DNA of 64,000 bases from JAICXG01 sp036494545 (GCA_036494545.1 DASXOB010000022.1:551737-615736), one strand, 5' to 3'; shown: positions 33,541 through 43,103, numbered from the stretch's first letter. Numbers and translations: made by a program. The notes: a model not told the origin generated them from the letters alone.

Positions 33541-33556
33541 TGGCATCGGGGCTGCT
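33541..33556 (+). promoter_or_regulatory. sigma-54-type -24/-12 promoter of pilin gene 2
   Basis: TGGCATCGGGGCTGCT has the TGGCA and TGCT blocks at sigma-54 spacing and matches the element before pilin 1 (both TGGCAT-N4-GCTGCT). It lies about 69 bp upstream of the second pilin ATG, so the two pilins may be transcribed separately. Confidence 0.65.
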
Positions 33557-33624
33557 CTTTAAAGAGACAATCCGCGCTGGAACAGCGGACGCAAAACCAA
33601 ACGAAATAATAGAAATACATACAT

Positions 33625-34029
33625 ATGTTAACCAAACTCAACAAACGCCATGGGGGCTTCACCCTCGTGGAAATCATGATCGTGGTTGCGATTATCGCGT
33701 TGTTGGCAGCGATTGCAGTTCCGGGATTTCTTCGGGCGCGCAAACGCTCCCAGGCCAGCCGGGTTCTTAACGATCTCCGCTTGATTGACGCCGCCGTCGA
33801 TCAATACGCCATCGAAAATAACAAGACCAGCGGCGCGACCATCTCGACCGTGCAGTGGACTGCTTACCTGAAACAGGGTTCAGCTCTATATAACACTGGT
33901 GCGGACCTCTTTGGTAACCCCTACGGTCAGCAGACGGTTGATACAATGCCGAAGGTGCCGAACGCTACGTGGAACACTCTAAGTGACGTGGCAGATACCT
34001 CCTTCTTCTCACCTTACGGTCACCTCTAG
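33625..34029 (+). CDS. type IV pilin-like / pseudopilin protein 2
   Basis: The 134-residue product has the leader KLNKRHGG and cleavage site G|FTLVEIMIVVAIIALLAA, Glu5 and a globular head very close to that of the first pilin (VQWTAYLKQGSALYNTGADL, FGNPYGQQTVD, WNTLSDVADTSFFSPYGHL). Differences concentrate in the head (for example SSGST versus TSGAT and the C-terminal residues), as expected for surface-exposed positions. The upstream AT-rich leader AAATAATAGAAATACATACA may act as an efficient translation start. A strong hairpin follows the stop. Confidence 0.9.
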   Translation: MLTKLNKRHGGFTLVEIMIVVAIIALLAAIAVPGFLRARKRSQASRVLNDLRLIDAAVDQYAIENNKTSGATISTVQWTAYLKQGSALYNTGADLFGNPYGQQTVDTMPKVPNATWNTLSDVADTSFFSPYGHL

Positions 34030-34043
34030 GCCGTCGCCTTTTA

Positions 34044-34074
34044 CCTGTCATCACTGTCTAACAGTGGTGACAGG
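34044..34074 (+). terminator. strong hairpin downstream of pilin 2
   Basis: CCTGTCATCACTGT (34044-34057) pairs with ACAGTGGTGACAGG (34061-34074) over 14 positions, with a single U-G pair and a 3-nt loop. It begins 15 bp after the pilin stop. It lacks a downstream T-run, so it may serve as a 3' stabiliser for an abundant pilin mRNA as well as a terminator. Confidence 0.65.
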
Positions 34075-34146
34075 GACTGGCGCAATACTCCCGCCGATCC
34101 CATACGCTGCTCACTATGAGCACGCTAACCCGGATTTGCCGAAGGT

Positions 34147-36261
34147 ATGCGGCCTGACCCACCAAAAGAAAACCTGAAAAACCCCGGGGAGGGTGGTCGA
34201 ATACGCGACGTCTTCCTGTCGCTCTCGCAAAGGACATGGCTCTGCTGCCTTTGTCTTATTTTCCTCGGATGCATTGTCCGATCACCGGCACTCCAAGGAC
34301 CCTTTCTCTGGGACGACCAGTATTTGGCTTCTGGGAACCCATTCATTAAAAGTCCACTTCTGATCCTCGAGGCCTTTCGACATTACCTCTTTCTCGATTC
34401 CTATTCCGTCCACTACCGGCCCGTCCAGAATCTCTCCTACATGCCGGATTATTACTTCTGGCGAGACAACCCATTTGGTTTCCATCTTTCGAATATCCTA
34501 TGGCATGTCTCGAGCGGGCTCGGGCTTTTCTTCTTGCTCAGGCGCCTCCTGGGAAGTCTACCGAACGAACGCCTCTCGTCAGTCTCACGTCAGTTTTTGT
34601 CTTTCCTGATCGCGCTCCTGTGGGTTGTTCACCCGGTCCACAGCGCCGCCGTGGATTACATTTCGGGCCGTGCCGATAGCATCGCTTTCTTTTTCGCCTG
34701 CTGCGCCTGGATTCTCTATCTCCGCGCCCGCGGTGTCTCTTCAATCATCCCACGTGCCCTCTTGTACCTCACGGCGTGCCTCCTGGGCCTATTCGCCCTT
34801 TGTGCGCGCGAGAGCGCAATGATTTGGCTCCTGTTTTTCCTGTGCTACCAACTCTTTTTCGATCGCAAGACTGGCTTGAGAAACAAGTTAGCCGTAGCGA
34901 CCACATGTTTCGCCCTGACGATTGCCTATATTGGGCTACGTCATTTGCCTGCGCCACGGTTGCAAAATGCAGCCGGGCCAGAGTGGAGCGGACCGGTGAG
35001 AGTTACGCTCATGCTCCGCGCGCTCGGCGATTACGCACGGCTCATGATTGTTCCATCCAAGCTGCATATGGAACGCACGGTCTTTGATCCTTCGCTGGTG
35101 CGCGACACAACCGGCTGGCAAGCTAACTTAGCCACGGAATATCTCTCCATTCTCGGCTTGTTCGCCTTAACCGCATTTACCGTCGGTGCGCTCCGCAAGG
35201 AGAGAGGTCGCGACCTGCGGATTCTGGGCGCGCTCTGGTTCCTTATCGCTTATCTTCCTATCTCTAACCTTTTCGATCTTAATGCTACCGTTGCGGAGCA
35301 CTGGCTCTATTTGCCGAGCGTTGGTTTCCTGCTTTTCCTTGCCGGCTGTGTGCTCGCGCTTCCCCGGCGTAGTTATCCGTGGTCGGCAGGCGTCGCTGTC
35401 CTTCTTGCATTGAGTCTTAGCGTGAGGAGTTATTATCGCAGCGCGGACTGGTCCAGCGAGGAGGGATTCTTTCAGCAAACGCTGTCTGGCGGAGGAAGCG
35501 CTCGTGCCGCGACAAATCTGGCTCTTGTCTACAGCCGTCGGGGCGACTACACAAAGGCAGAATCCATCCTGCGCCGGGTCCTGCAAATGAGTTCAGACGA
35601 ACCCATCGCGCGTAACAACCTGGCTGACACGCTACGACGTCTTGGTCGCAACGCGGAGGCCGAAAAGATCCTGGTAGAGACGAACGACGAAGGTGAAACA
35701 CTTCGTAAGGAATATTCGCGGTCATGGGTAATCGCCGCCAACCTGGCCCGGATGCGACATGCCCAGAAGGATGACAAAGCGGCGATCGCATTTCTTGATC
35801 AAGCCAGCAAGAACTATCCCGATGTCTGGGAACTCATCAGTTATAAGGCAGAGTTACTGCGAGAGGATGAAGGTCCTAGCGTCGCACAAAAGCTGGTGGA
35901 GGACTTTGCCCGCGATAACTGGTGGCATTACGGCGCCCAGCTGGCTCTTGGAAGATTGTATGCGCAGGAGGGAGATATCCCAGATGCAACCAGCGCTCTA
36001 CTTCAGGCTAGCCGACTGGATGTGCGAGACGTGAAAGCACTCAACCTTCTCGCCCAAATCAAATTGCGACAGCATTGTCTGGATGATGCTTACCTCGCCC
36101 AGCGCAAGGCTCTCGCGCGCCAACCCGACGAGCCCCGGCAATATGTTTTGCTCTCGACGATTCTGGAAAAAATGGGTCGTACCCTCGAGGCACACACAGC
36201 AGTCGCCCAGGTAAAGCGCCTGGAAGATCTCGCCCGGCAGAATAGGGAACTGTTAAACTAG
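34147..36261 (+). CDS. TMTC/PMT-like membrane protein with TPR domain
   Basis: The product is 704 residues. The first loop has the GPFLWDDQYLASGNPFI motif (Asp-Asp near 55-56), typical of protein O-mannosyltransferase TMTC-like GT-C enzymes. About 10 TM helices follow, to residue 420 or so (e.g. YISGRADSIAFFFACCAWIL near 178). The C-terminal third has TPRs (NLALVYSRRGDYTKAESILR, IARNNLADTLRRLGRNAEAE, QLALGRLYAQEGDIPDATSA). Such proteins transfer a sugar from a lipid carrier to exported proteins; activity here is inferred. It is the downstream neighbour of the pilin pair. No exact CCTAACGA copy occurs in it or in the pilins. Confidence 0.8.
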   Translation: MRPDPPKENLKNPGEGGRIRDVFLSLSQRTWLCCLCLIFLGCIVRSPALQGPFLWDDQYLASGNPFIKSPLLILEAFRHYLFLDSYSVHYRPVQNLSYMPDYYFWRDNPFGFHLSNILWHVSSGLGLFFLLRRLLGSLPNERLSSVSRQFLSFLIALLWVVHPVHSAAVDYISGRADSIAFFFACCAWILYLRARGVSSIIPRALLYLTACLLGLFALCARESAMIWLLFFLCYQLFFDRKTGLRNKLAVATTCFALTIAYIGLRHLPAPRLQNAAGPEWSGPVRVTLMLRALGDYARLMIVPSKLHMERTVFDPSLVRDTTGWQANLATEYLSILGLFALTAFTVGALRKERGRDLRILGALWFLIAYLPISNLFDLNATVAEHWLYLPSVGFLLFLAGCVLALPRRSYPWSAGVAVLLALSLSVRSYYRSADWSSEEGFFQQTLSGGGSARAATNLALVYSRRGDYTKAESILRRVLQMSSDEPIARNNLADTLRRLGRNAEAEKILVETNDEGETLRKEYSRSWVIAANLARMRHAQKDDKAAIAFLDQASKNYPDVWELISYKAELLREDEGPSVAQKLVEDFARDNWWHYGAQLALGRLYAQEGDIPDATSALLQASRLDVRDVKALNLLAQIKLRQHCLDDAYLAQRKALARQPDEPRQYVLLSTILEKMGRTLEAHTAVAQVKRLEDLARQNRELLN

Positions 36262-36348
36262 AGAGCTGACAGGTTAGAGTCTGCGCTCAATCTGCAAGAT
36301 TGACAGCGAGCGCGCCGGCGTTACCATCGGCGTTCCTCGCCGCGGCCT

Positions 36349-37350
36349 ATGCCTGCGAAAATTTTTAACGATAAAGAAGTGGATCTCGGGCCGCTTCTCG
36401 ACAAGACCTGTGCAGTCATTGGCTACGGCGCGCAAGGCCGGGCGCACGCGCTCAACCTGCGCGATTGCGGGATCCCGGTTGTGGTTGCCCTGCCACCGAA
36501 GAGCCGCTCGCGCGTGGTTGCGCGCCGCGATGGACTTCGCCTAACGAAAACAAGTACGGTGGTGGCGCAGGCCGATGTCATCTTTCTCGCTCTGCCCGAC
36601 ACGAAGATGGCTCAGGTTTACGAGACTGAAATCGAGCCTCATCTCCACGCGGGCCAGGCGCTCCTTTTCGCCCACGGCTTCGCGATTTTTTATCGTACAA
36701 TCCTTCCGCCTAACGACATCGATGTGATTATGGTGGCGCCGAAAGGGCTGGGTTCCATGGTGCGCTCGCAGTTCGTCCAAGGTCGCGGGGTACCTTGCGC
36801 GATCGCGATTCATCAGGATGCGAGCGGCCATGCCCGCCAGATTGCCTTTGCTTACGCCAAAGCGATCGGAGGCACGCGTGCCGGCATCTTCGAGACCACC
36901 TTTCGGGAAGAAACCGAGGCCGATCTCTTCGCAGAACAAGCTGTCTTGTGCGGTGGAGTTAACGCGCTGGTCAAAGCGGGGTTCGATACCCTGGTCGAGG
37001 CAGGATACCAGCCGGAGACGGCTTACTTCGAGTGTCTGCATGAGCTAAAATTTCTCGTCGACCTGATGCATCGGGCCGGCATCAGTGGAATGCGCGCCCA
37101 GATCTCAGAAACCGCCAAGTGGGGCGACGTCTCGGTCGGACCAACGATTATCGATCGCCGAGTCAGAATGCGCATGAAAGAAGTGCTCGCAAACATCCGC
37201 AGCGGAAAATTTGCACGCGAATGGAAAGGCGAAAGTGCCAGTGGGCGGAAGTGCTATGAACGTTTGTTAAAGGAAGGGCAGAAACAAACGATCGAAAAAG
37301 TTGGGGAACGACTTCGGCGGCTCATGCCCTGGCTTAATGAAAATATTTAG
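36349..37350 (+). CDS. ilvC: ketol-acid reductoisomerase (divergent class I type)
   Basis: The 333-residue product matches class I IlvC. It has an NADP-binding GYGAQGRAHALNLRDCGIPV motif (near 26), AHGFAIFYRTILPP, DVIMVAPKG, and the metal-binding ETTFREETEADLFAEQAVLC block (about 183-202), with YFECLHELKFLVDLM (about 226). The enzyme makes dihydroxy acids in valine/isoleucine synthesis using Mg2+ and NADPH. Some positions are unusual: the normally GPGH loop after APK reads GLGS, and the phosphate-binding segment reads PPKSRS. It is either a true IlvC or a specialised paralogue. No ilvB/ilvN/ilvD is adjacent. Confidence 0.85.
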   Translation: MPAKIFNDKEVDLGPLLDKTCAVIGYGAQGRAHALNLRDCGIPVVVALPPKSRSRVVARRDGLRLTKTSTVVAQADVIFLALPDTKMAQVYETEIEPHLHAGQALLFAHGFAIFYRTILPPNDIDVIMVAPKGLGSMVRSQFVQGRGVPCAIAIHQDASGHARQIAFAYAKAIGGTRAGIFETTFREETEADLFAEQAVLCGGVNALVKAGFDTLVEAGYQPETAYFECLHELKFLVDLMHRAGISGMRAQISETAKWGDVSVGPTIIDRRVRMRMKEVLANIRSGKFAREWKGESASGRKCYERLLKEGQKQTIEKVGERLRRLMPWLNENI

Positions 37351-37412
37351 CCGGGCCGAGCCGCCGCCGTAAACGGCGCTCCTCTTAGTTCCAACGTCAC
37401 TGCCTTTTTGCC

Positions 37413-37712
37413 TTAGCGGCCCGGCGTATGATCGTGGACGTCGCCGATAATGATCATCGGGGTAGCCGTAGATGGGATGGAGCTGCTCACTCTTTCGAGC
37501 GGAACAGGTATGGCTGAGCACGATGAGTGCACCAGATAAGCGACTTTCTTCTGCGCGGGTTGCTGCTGCATGGTCTGCGTCCTGGCAATAGGAAGGTCCC
37601 GGTAACTGCCGGGGCCTGCGAATGCCGACGCTCCCATGAGTGCTCCGATGGCGATGGCCATCGAAAGCAAAAACCAACCCCGCAGATACAACCATCTGCT
37701 TGTTGTTTTCAT
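37413..37712 (-). CDS. small secreted protein
   Basis: The product is about 99 residues, with a signal peptide or anchor LYLRGWFLLSMAIAIGALMG ending near ASAFA. The mature part is about 60 residues, has no Trp-rich or Cys motif beyond one Cys and ends with MIIIGDVHDHTPGR. I recognise no family. The ATG at 37712 is preferred over an in-frame start at 37748, because the signal peptide begins there and GGGAG lies upstream. It lies between ilvC and the TPR gene. Confidence 0.55.
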   Translation of the reverse strand: MKTTSRWLYLRGWFLLSMAIAIGALMGASAFAGPGSYRDLPIARTQTMQQQPAQKKVAYLVHSSCSAIPVPLERVSSSIPSTATPMIIIGDVHDHTPGR

Positions 37713-37782
37713 ACTGGAATGTTGCTCCCATAACCAACCCCCGCGCAAAGAAAATCTTCGGACATAAAGGCGACAGATTCAG

Positions 37783-40227
37783 CTAGTCTTCCCAGAGAAA
37801 GTGCTCGAGCCGTAACTGCGTAAGTCGCGCCTTTGCCTCGTCGCTGCGCGCTCCGCCGGCCGCCGCCAGTTTGCGATAAACTGCTACGGCTGATTTCCAA
37901 TCGCTATTCTCCTCGAGGAGCTGAGCGGCGTTAAAGCCGGCTTTGTAAAACCAGAAAAATTCGCGCGGTTTGTCCGGTCGCATTGTCTCTTCGAGAATGC
38001 CGTAGTAAGTCGTTAGGGCGGCGGTGCGATCGTGAAGTTGCTCCAGCGCTTTGCCTTTTTTGAACTCTGCCTGGTTGCGCCAATGCGCCGATACTTCAGG
38101 TTCTGCGGCCAATTGATCGTAGAGCTCGATGGCGCGTCGATAATTTTGCGGATCCGCCGCGGCCATCTCGTAAAAAATATCCGCTTTCCCACAAAGAGCT
38201 TCGCGTCGTTCCGGCGGCTTCGCCTCGTTTTTTAAAACTTCGTCGTAAAGGGCAAGCGCTTCGCGATTCTTGCCCAGCCGTCGTTCGATTGCTGCTTCCT
38301 GGTTCCTCGCCGCCCACTTCAAGTCGCCATTGAGTTTTACCGCCTGGTCAAGAAGAGCGAGTGCATGATCCAAAGCACCAGTGCCCATGCTGGACATAGC
38401 CGATCGCGCTGCAAAAAAGAGCGCTTTTTCTGTCAGCGGCGCATCCGGCCTCTGTTGCGCGAACAATTCAAATTGCGTCTGCGCGTTGGCAAAGTCCTGT
38501 CGACGATAGTAAGCCTCGGCCAGCTTCATTCGGACCTCGCCGGCGAAACGCGAGTCGGGATGCTGCTTAAGAAAATTTGTCGCTGCGGAAATAACAGCTT
38601 CGTCCTCGTCCGATTTTGTATCGGCCAGCCACACTTCAAGATAATCCGCACGTTCCAAGGCGGTCGGAGTCGGATGAGTCGCACGAGCAACGGCCAGATT
38701 TTTGCGTGCCTCTTCCAAATGCGGCTTCGGCGCGTGAAAGGCGAGTTCCGCCAGCGCTACCCAAGCCTCCGAGAGCCGCGGGCTCTGTGGAAAATCTGCG
38801 ATGAATTTGCGAAATGTTTCCGCAGCTTCGGGCCTATTCTGCGCAGCCTGGACCGCGCCTTTTTCCAATAGCATCTCCCCCTGCAATGCACCCTGACTCG
38901 GGTCATTACTCACCTTGCGATAATCATCCGCGAACTGATCAGGGCGATCGAGTCGTAACCAGCAAAGAGCCGCGTTGAAAAGTGCATCTCCGGCGCGCGC
39001 CGGCGAGCGCCGAGCGATCTGCTCGTAAATTGGTGCAGCCTTATCCAGCTCGCCCTTGCGGTAGTAGGCTTCGGCAATCAACCAATCGGCCTGCTGCATA
39101 AAGTCGGGTGACGGATTCTGCGCCTGCGCAGCCTCGGCATCCGCGATCGCGGTAACATAATCATTCGCCGCAAGATGGAGGCGGGCCAGCTCGAGAGTGG
39201 CCTCGCCTAACGACGGAGAGTGCAGTTTGCTCTCGCGCAACTGCGTCAGCAGTGCAATCGCTTCCTCGCGTCGCCCGGCGCGGAGGAGACTTCTGGCGAA
39301 ATAAAGCTGCGCCAGCGCCTGCCGCGGTTGCGCGGGATCGTGCATCCAATGCTCGAGCTCGTGCGTCGATGGTTTCCGTTCATGGCGATAAAGCTCGTCG
39401 AGTTTTGCGAAAATTGCCGGCAAGGCGGAATCGTTAGGCCGATGATCGATAAATTCCTCCAAGGCATCATCGCCGGCCTCTGGAGTTTTTGTCTCTAGAT
39501 GTGCCTCCGCCAGGGTGAAGAGAGTTGCGACGAGGAGCCGGTGCGAAACCCCCTCCGGATTCTTGAGCAATACCTCGAGCGTTTCGGTCGCCCGATCCGG
39601 CCGATTCGATTCGAGATTTAGACGGCCGAACAAGAAACGTCGCTCGCTTCGCTCTGTCGCTGATTCAGGCTTGGTCTCACGAAGAAGACGACCAGCCTCT
39701 GCCAGCTCGCCGCGTTCCATAAGAAGTTGTGCCTGACCTAATTTCGCCCGCGTCGCCCATGTTGGTGACTTCTGCAAGGAGGAGAGCGCGCCCATCGCCT
39801 CCGGGATGCGACCGAGAGCACGCAACGCCTCGGCTGCGCCGAAAATTCCTTCGAAATAGTGCTGCGATTTTTCGTCCCTCGCGATTTGTTGGTAGAGCGG
39901 GAGCGCCTCCGCCCAACGATCGAGCGCGGCTAACGATTGGGCCTGCCAGAAAATTGCTTCCGGATTCGTTAGGCCAGTCGATTTCAGGACCTCGAGTGCT
40001 TCTGCTGGACGGTCGCAGAGGAAAAGCGCTTCCCCCAGCTTCTCCTCGGCGGCCGACTTATCCGGTGAAGCCGGGTTTTGGGCGAGCAGGATTTTCAGCC
40101 GCTCGACCGCAACCTCGGGCACCCCGTCGCGCAACGGCACGAGCGCATCCTGCAGCGTCCAATTTTCCTGTGCAAACGCGGACGCGCCTAACGAGATAAA
40201 GACCGTAACAATAACAAGCAATTTCAT
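37783..40227 (-). CDS. large secreted/periplasmic TPR protein
   Basis: The 814-residue product has a signal peptide (MKLLVIVTVFISLGASAFA) and then helical TPR repeats over almost its whole length, about 20 in number by eye. Repeats include AAEEKLGEALFLCDRPAEAL (near 59) and EAYYRKGELDKAAPIYEQIA (near 391). It resembles YbgF/BamD-type TPR organisers, in having no other domain. Partners are unknown; a scaffold role in the periplasm is inferred. It starts inside the uvrA stop (ATGA at 40224), so uvrA and this gene are translationally coupled. Five exact CCTAACGA motif copies lie inside it. Confidence 0.8.
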   Translation of the reverse strand: MKLLVIVTVFISLGASAFAQENWTLQDALVPLRDGVPEVAVERLKILLAQNPASPDKSAAEEKLGEALFLCDRPAEALEVLKSTGLTNPEAIFWQAQSLAALDRWAEALPLYQQIARDEKSQHYFEGIFGAAEALRALGRIPEAMGALSSLQKSPTWATRAKLGQAQLLMERGELAEAGRLLRETKPESATERSERRFLFGRLNLESNRPDRATETLEVLLKNPEGVSHRLLVATLFTLAEAHLETKTPEAGDDALEEFIDHRPNDSALPAIFAKLDELYRHERKPSTHELEHWMHDPAQPRQALAQLYFARSLLRAGRREEAIALLTQLRESKLHSPSLGEATLELARLHLAANDYVTAIADAEAAQAQNPSPDFMQQADWLIAEAYYRKGELDKAAPIYEQIARRSPARAGDALFNAALCWLRLDRPDQFADDYRKVSNDPSQGALQGEMLLEKGAVQAAQNRPEAAETFRKFIADFPQSPRLSEAWVALAELAFHAPKPHLEEARKNLAVARATHPTPTALERADYLEVWLADTKSDEDEAVISAATNFLKQHPDSRFAGEVRMKLAEAYYRRQDFANAQTQFELFAQQRPDAPLTEKALFFAARSAMSSMGTGALDHALALLDQAVKLNGDLKWAARNQEAAIERRLGKNREALALYDEVLKNEAKPPERREALCGKADIFYEMAAADPQNYRRAIELYDQLAAEPEVSAHWRNQAEFKKGKALEQLHDRTAALTTYYGILEETMRPDKPREFFWFYKAGFNAAQLLEENSDWKSAVAVYRKLAAAGGARSDEAKARLTQLRLEHFLWED

Positions 40228-43103
40228 TTGCCTAACAATGGCCGCAGAAATCGGCCGGTATTACTTTCCGAGGAATGCGCTACTTCCTCTGGAGTGCCGA
40301 CAGCGATGATCCATCCACCTCCCTCGCCGCCCTCCGGTCCGAGATCGATCACCCAATCGGCGCATTTAATCATTTCGAGGTTGTGCTCTATCACAACCAG
40401 CGTATTGCCCGCGTCGCGCAATTTCATCAACACCTGGAGCAGTTTCTCGATGTCGGCAAAGTGCAACCCGGTGGTGGGTTCGTCGAGGATGTAGAGTGTG
40501 CGGCCAGTGGCCTTCTTCGCCAGTTCGGTTGCAAGTTTCACCCGCTGGGCTTCGCCGCCGGAAAGCGTCGTGCCCGATTGACCGAGCCGCAGATAGCCGA
40601 GACCGACATCCTGCAACGCGCTTAACTTATCCGAGACAGTCGGTACGTTGCGAAAGAACCGCGCTCCTTCATCGACTGACATCTCGAGCACGTCCGCAAT
40701 GTTCTTGCCTTTGTAGGTGATCTCGAGCGTTTCGCGGTTGTAGCGCTTGCCCTGGCAGACTTCGCAGACGGCGTAGGCATCGGCGAGAAAGTGCATCTCG
40801 ATCTTAATCAGGCCATCGCCCTGGCAATTTTCGCAGCGGCCGCCTTTGACGTTGAAACTGAAGCGACCCGCATTATACCCACGAATGCGCGCCGCTGGCA
40901 GTTGTGCGAAAAGCTCCCGAATCGGCGTGAATGCGCCGGTGTAGGTGATGGGATTTGAGCGCGGGGTACGGCCAATTGCGCTCTGGTCGATGATGATGGC
41001 TTTGTCGACTTGGTCGAGTCCACGCAGCTTGCGGTGTTCGCCGGGTTTCTCTTTCGAGTTGTAAAAGTAGCGGAAGAGCGCACGGCGCAGAATGTCATCG
41101 ACGAGAGTTGACTTTCCGCTTCCGGAAACACCGGTAACGCAGGTAAAACAGCCTAACGGAAAGGCAGCGTCAACATTTTTCAGGTTGTTTTCCGTTGCGC
41201 CGGCGACCGTGAGCCAGCCTTCACCGGAGTCGTTAGGCGTACGCGGCGCAGTCCGACGCCGTGGGATGGCAATCCTCGATCGACCGGAAAGATAAGCCGC
41301 CGTCGGAGAATTCTTCGCCTGAAGTATTTCCTTTAGTGTTCCCTGCGCCACGATCTCGCCACCGCGTGGTCCGGCATCGGGTCCGAGATCAAGAATGTGA
41401 TCGGCAGCGCGAATTGTTTCCTCATCGTGCTCGACAACAATGACAGAATTCCCGAGGTCGCGCAGCCGCCGCAGCGTGCCGATGAGCCGCGCATTGTCCC
41501 GCTGGTGCAGGCCGATGCTTGGTTCGTCGAGCACATAAAGGACGCCGGCCAGGCCGGAGCCGATCTGCGTGGCAAGCCGAATGCGCTGCGCTTCGCCGCC
41601 GGAAAGCGTGCCGCTTTCGCGATTGAGCGTGAGATAATCGAGACCGACTTCGAGCAGGAACTCAAGGCGCGAAGAAATCTCGTGCACTACTTCGGAGACA
41701 ATCGTGCGCTGTTGGTCGCGGAGCTGGAGCTGCCTGATGAATTGTGCCGCTTCGGCGATCGTTTGCTCGCAAAATTGATGGATGTTCAGTTCGCGTCCGT
41801 CTTCGCATGCAATCGTAACTCCAAGGATTTCCGACTTGAGGCGTGCGCCGTGGCAGACCGAACATTCCGCGCGATTCATGAAGGCGCGAATGCGGCTACG
41901 CGTAATTTCGCTTTCGGTTTCATTGTAGAGCCGCCCCATCTGCGGGAGCAAACCCTCGAACGGCCGTGAGGTTTTTTTTGTCGCCTTCCCATTGCCGCCA
42001 AAACTCATTTCGATCGGCTCATCGCCCGTTCCGAAGTAGAGCGCCTGCTTAAAGTCGTCAGGCAATTCCGCGAACGGTATTTCATCCGAAACAGCGAAAT
42101 GCCTAACGAGCGCCGTTTGCAAGCCCCGGTAGTAGGCCTGCATCCGTTTCGACCCGCGCCGCCACGGCACGACCGCGCCTTTTGCGAGCGATTTCGTTGG
42201 ATCGGTCACCATCAACTCCGGATCACAAACGAGCTGCGTTCCCAACCCGTGACAGGCTGGACAGGCGCCGAGATGGCTGTTGAAGGAGAAATGCTTCGGG
42301 GTGAGCTGGCCTAACGAAAAGTTGGTTTCGGGATTCCCATAGTCGGTCGAATAGCGAACTTCCTGCCATGCGCCACCCTGGCCGTGCAAGACGATGATCT
42401 TGTTGTCGCCCCACTTCAGCGCCGTTTCGACCGAGTCGGCCAGACGCGGACGCAGGCCATCGCGAATCACCAGTCGGTCGACCACCGCCTCAATCGTGTG
42501 CCGCTCACCTTTCTTCAGCCGGATGGGTTCTGGTCGTGCCAGCTCGACAATTTCGCCGTCAACGCGAATGCGGACGAAACCTTCCCTCCGCGTCTTTTCG
42601 ATCACGTCGCGAAATTCTCCCACTTCATTCCGCACCAGCGGCGCGAGCAGGATGATTCGCGTTTCCTCCGGGTAGGTCAGAATCTGATCAACGATCTGCT
42701 GCGGCGATTGGCGAAAAATGGGTCGGCCGGTTACTGGATCGTGCGGTTGTCCCACGGCGGAGAAAAGGACGCGTAGATAATCATAAATCTCGGTCGTGGT
42801 GGCGATGATGGAGCGCGGGTTTGTGCCGGAGCTGCGCTGTTCAATGGCAATGGCTGGCGAGAGGCCTTCTATAAAGTCGACGTCCGGTTTCTCCATCTGA
42901 TCGAGAAATTGCCGGGCGTAAGCCGAGAGGCTTTCGACGTAACGTCGCTGGCCTTCGGCATACAGTGTGTCGAAGGCGAGCGAGGATTTTCCGGAGCCGC
43001 TCAGGCCCGTGATGACGACCAACTTTTCCCGCGGAATCTCGACGTGGAGATTCTTCAGATTATGCTGGCGTGCTCCGCTGATCTTGATACTCTTTGCAGG
43101 CAT
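40224..43103 (-). CDS. uvrA: excinuclease ABC subunit A
   Basis: The product is 959 residues, the usual UvrA length. Features include an ATPase I Walker A (GLSGSGKSS, residues 33-41), ABC signature SGGEAQRIRLAT, DEPSIGLHQRDNARL, a second Walker A GVSGSGKST, a C-terminal SGGEAQRVKLATELAKK and zinc-finger cysteines (CPACHG; CENCQGDG and CEVCQG). UvrA finds DNA lesions and loads UvrB in nucleotide excision repair. The ATG at 43103 is preferred over a longer frame from 43199 because MPAKSIKISGARQHNLKNL is the conserved start. It shares a 65-bp divergent promoter region with the gene at 43169. Its stop overlaps the TPR gene start. Confidence 0.97.
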   Translation of the reverse strand: MPAKSIKISGARQHNLKNLHVEIPREKLVVITGLSGSGKSSLAFDTLYAEGQRRYVESLSAYARQFLDQMEKPDVDFIEGLSPAIAIEQRSSGTNPRSIIATTTEIYDYLRVLFSAVGQPHDPVTGRPIFRQSPQQIVDQILTYPEETRIILLAPLVRNEVGEFRDVIEKTRREGFVRIRVDGEIVELARPEPIRLKKGERHTIEAVVDRLVIRDGLRPRLADSVETALKWGDNKIIVLHGQGGAWQEVRYSTDYGNPETNFSLGQLTPKHFSFNSHLGACPACHGLGTQLVCDPELMVTDPTKSLAKGAVVPWRRGSKRMQAYYRGLQTALVRHFAVSDEIPFAELPDDFKQALYFGTGDEPIEMSFGGNGKATKKTSRPFEGLLPQMGRLYNETESEITRSRIRAFMNRAECSVCHGARLKSEILGVTIACEDGRELNIHQFCEQTIAEAAQFIRQLQLRDQQRTIVSEVVHEISSRLEFLLEVGLDYLTLNRESGTLSGGEAQRIRLATQIGSGLAGVLYVLDEPSIGLHQRDNARLIGTLRRLRDLGNSVIVVEHDEETIRAADHILDLGPDAGPRGGEIVAQGTLKEILQAKNSPTAAYLSGRSRIAIPRRRTAPRTPNDSGEGWLTVAGATENNLKNVDAAFPLGCFTCVTGVSGSGKSTLVDDILRRALFRYFYNSKEKPGEHRKLRGLDQVDKAIIIDQSAIGRTPRSNPITYTGAFTPIRELFAQLPAARIRGYNAGRFSFNVKGGRCENCQGDGLIKIEMHFLADAYAVCEVCQGKRYNRETLEITYKGKNIADVLEMSVDEGARFFRNVPTVSDKLSALQDVGLGYLRLGQSGTTLSGGEAQRVKLATELAKKATGRTLYILDEPTTGLHFADIEKLLQVLMKLRDAGNTLVVIEHNLEMIKCADWVIDLGPEGGEGGGWIIAVGTPEEVAHSSESNTGRFLRPLLGK

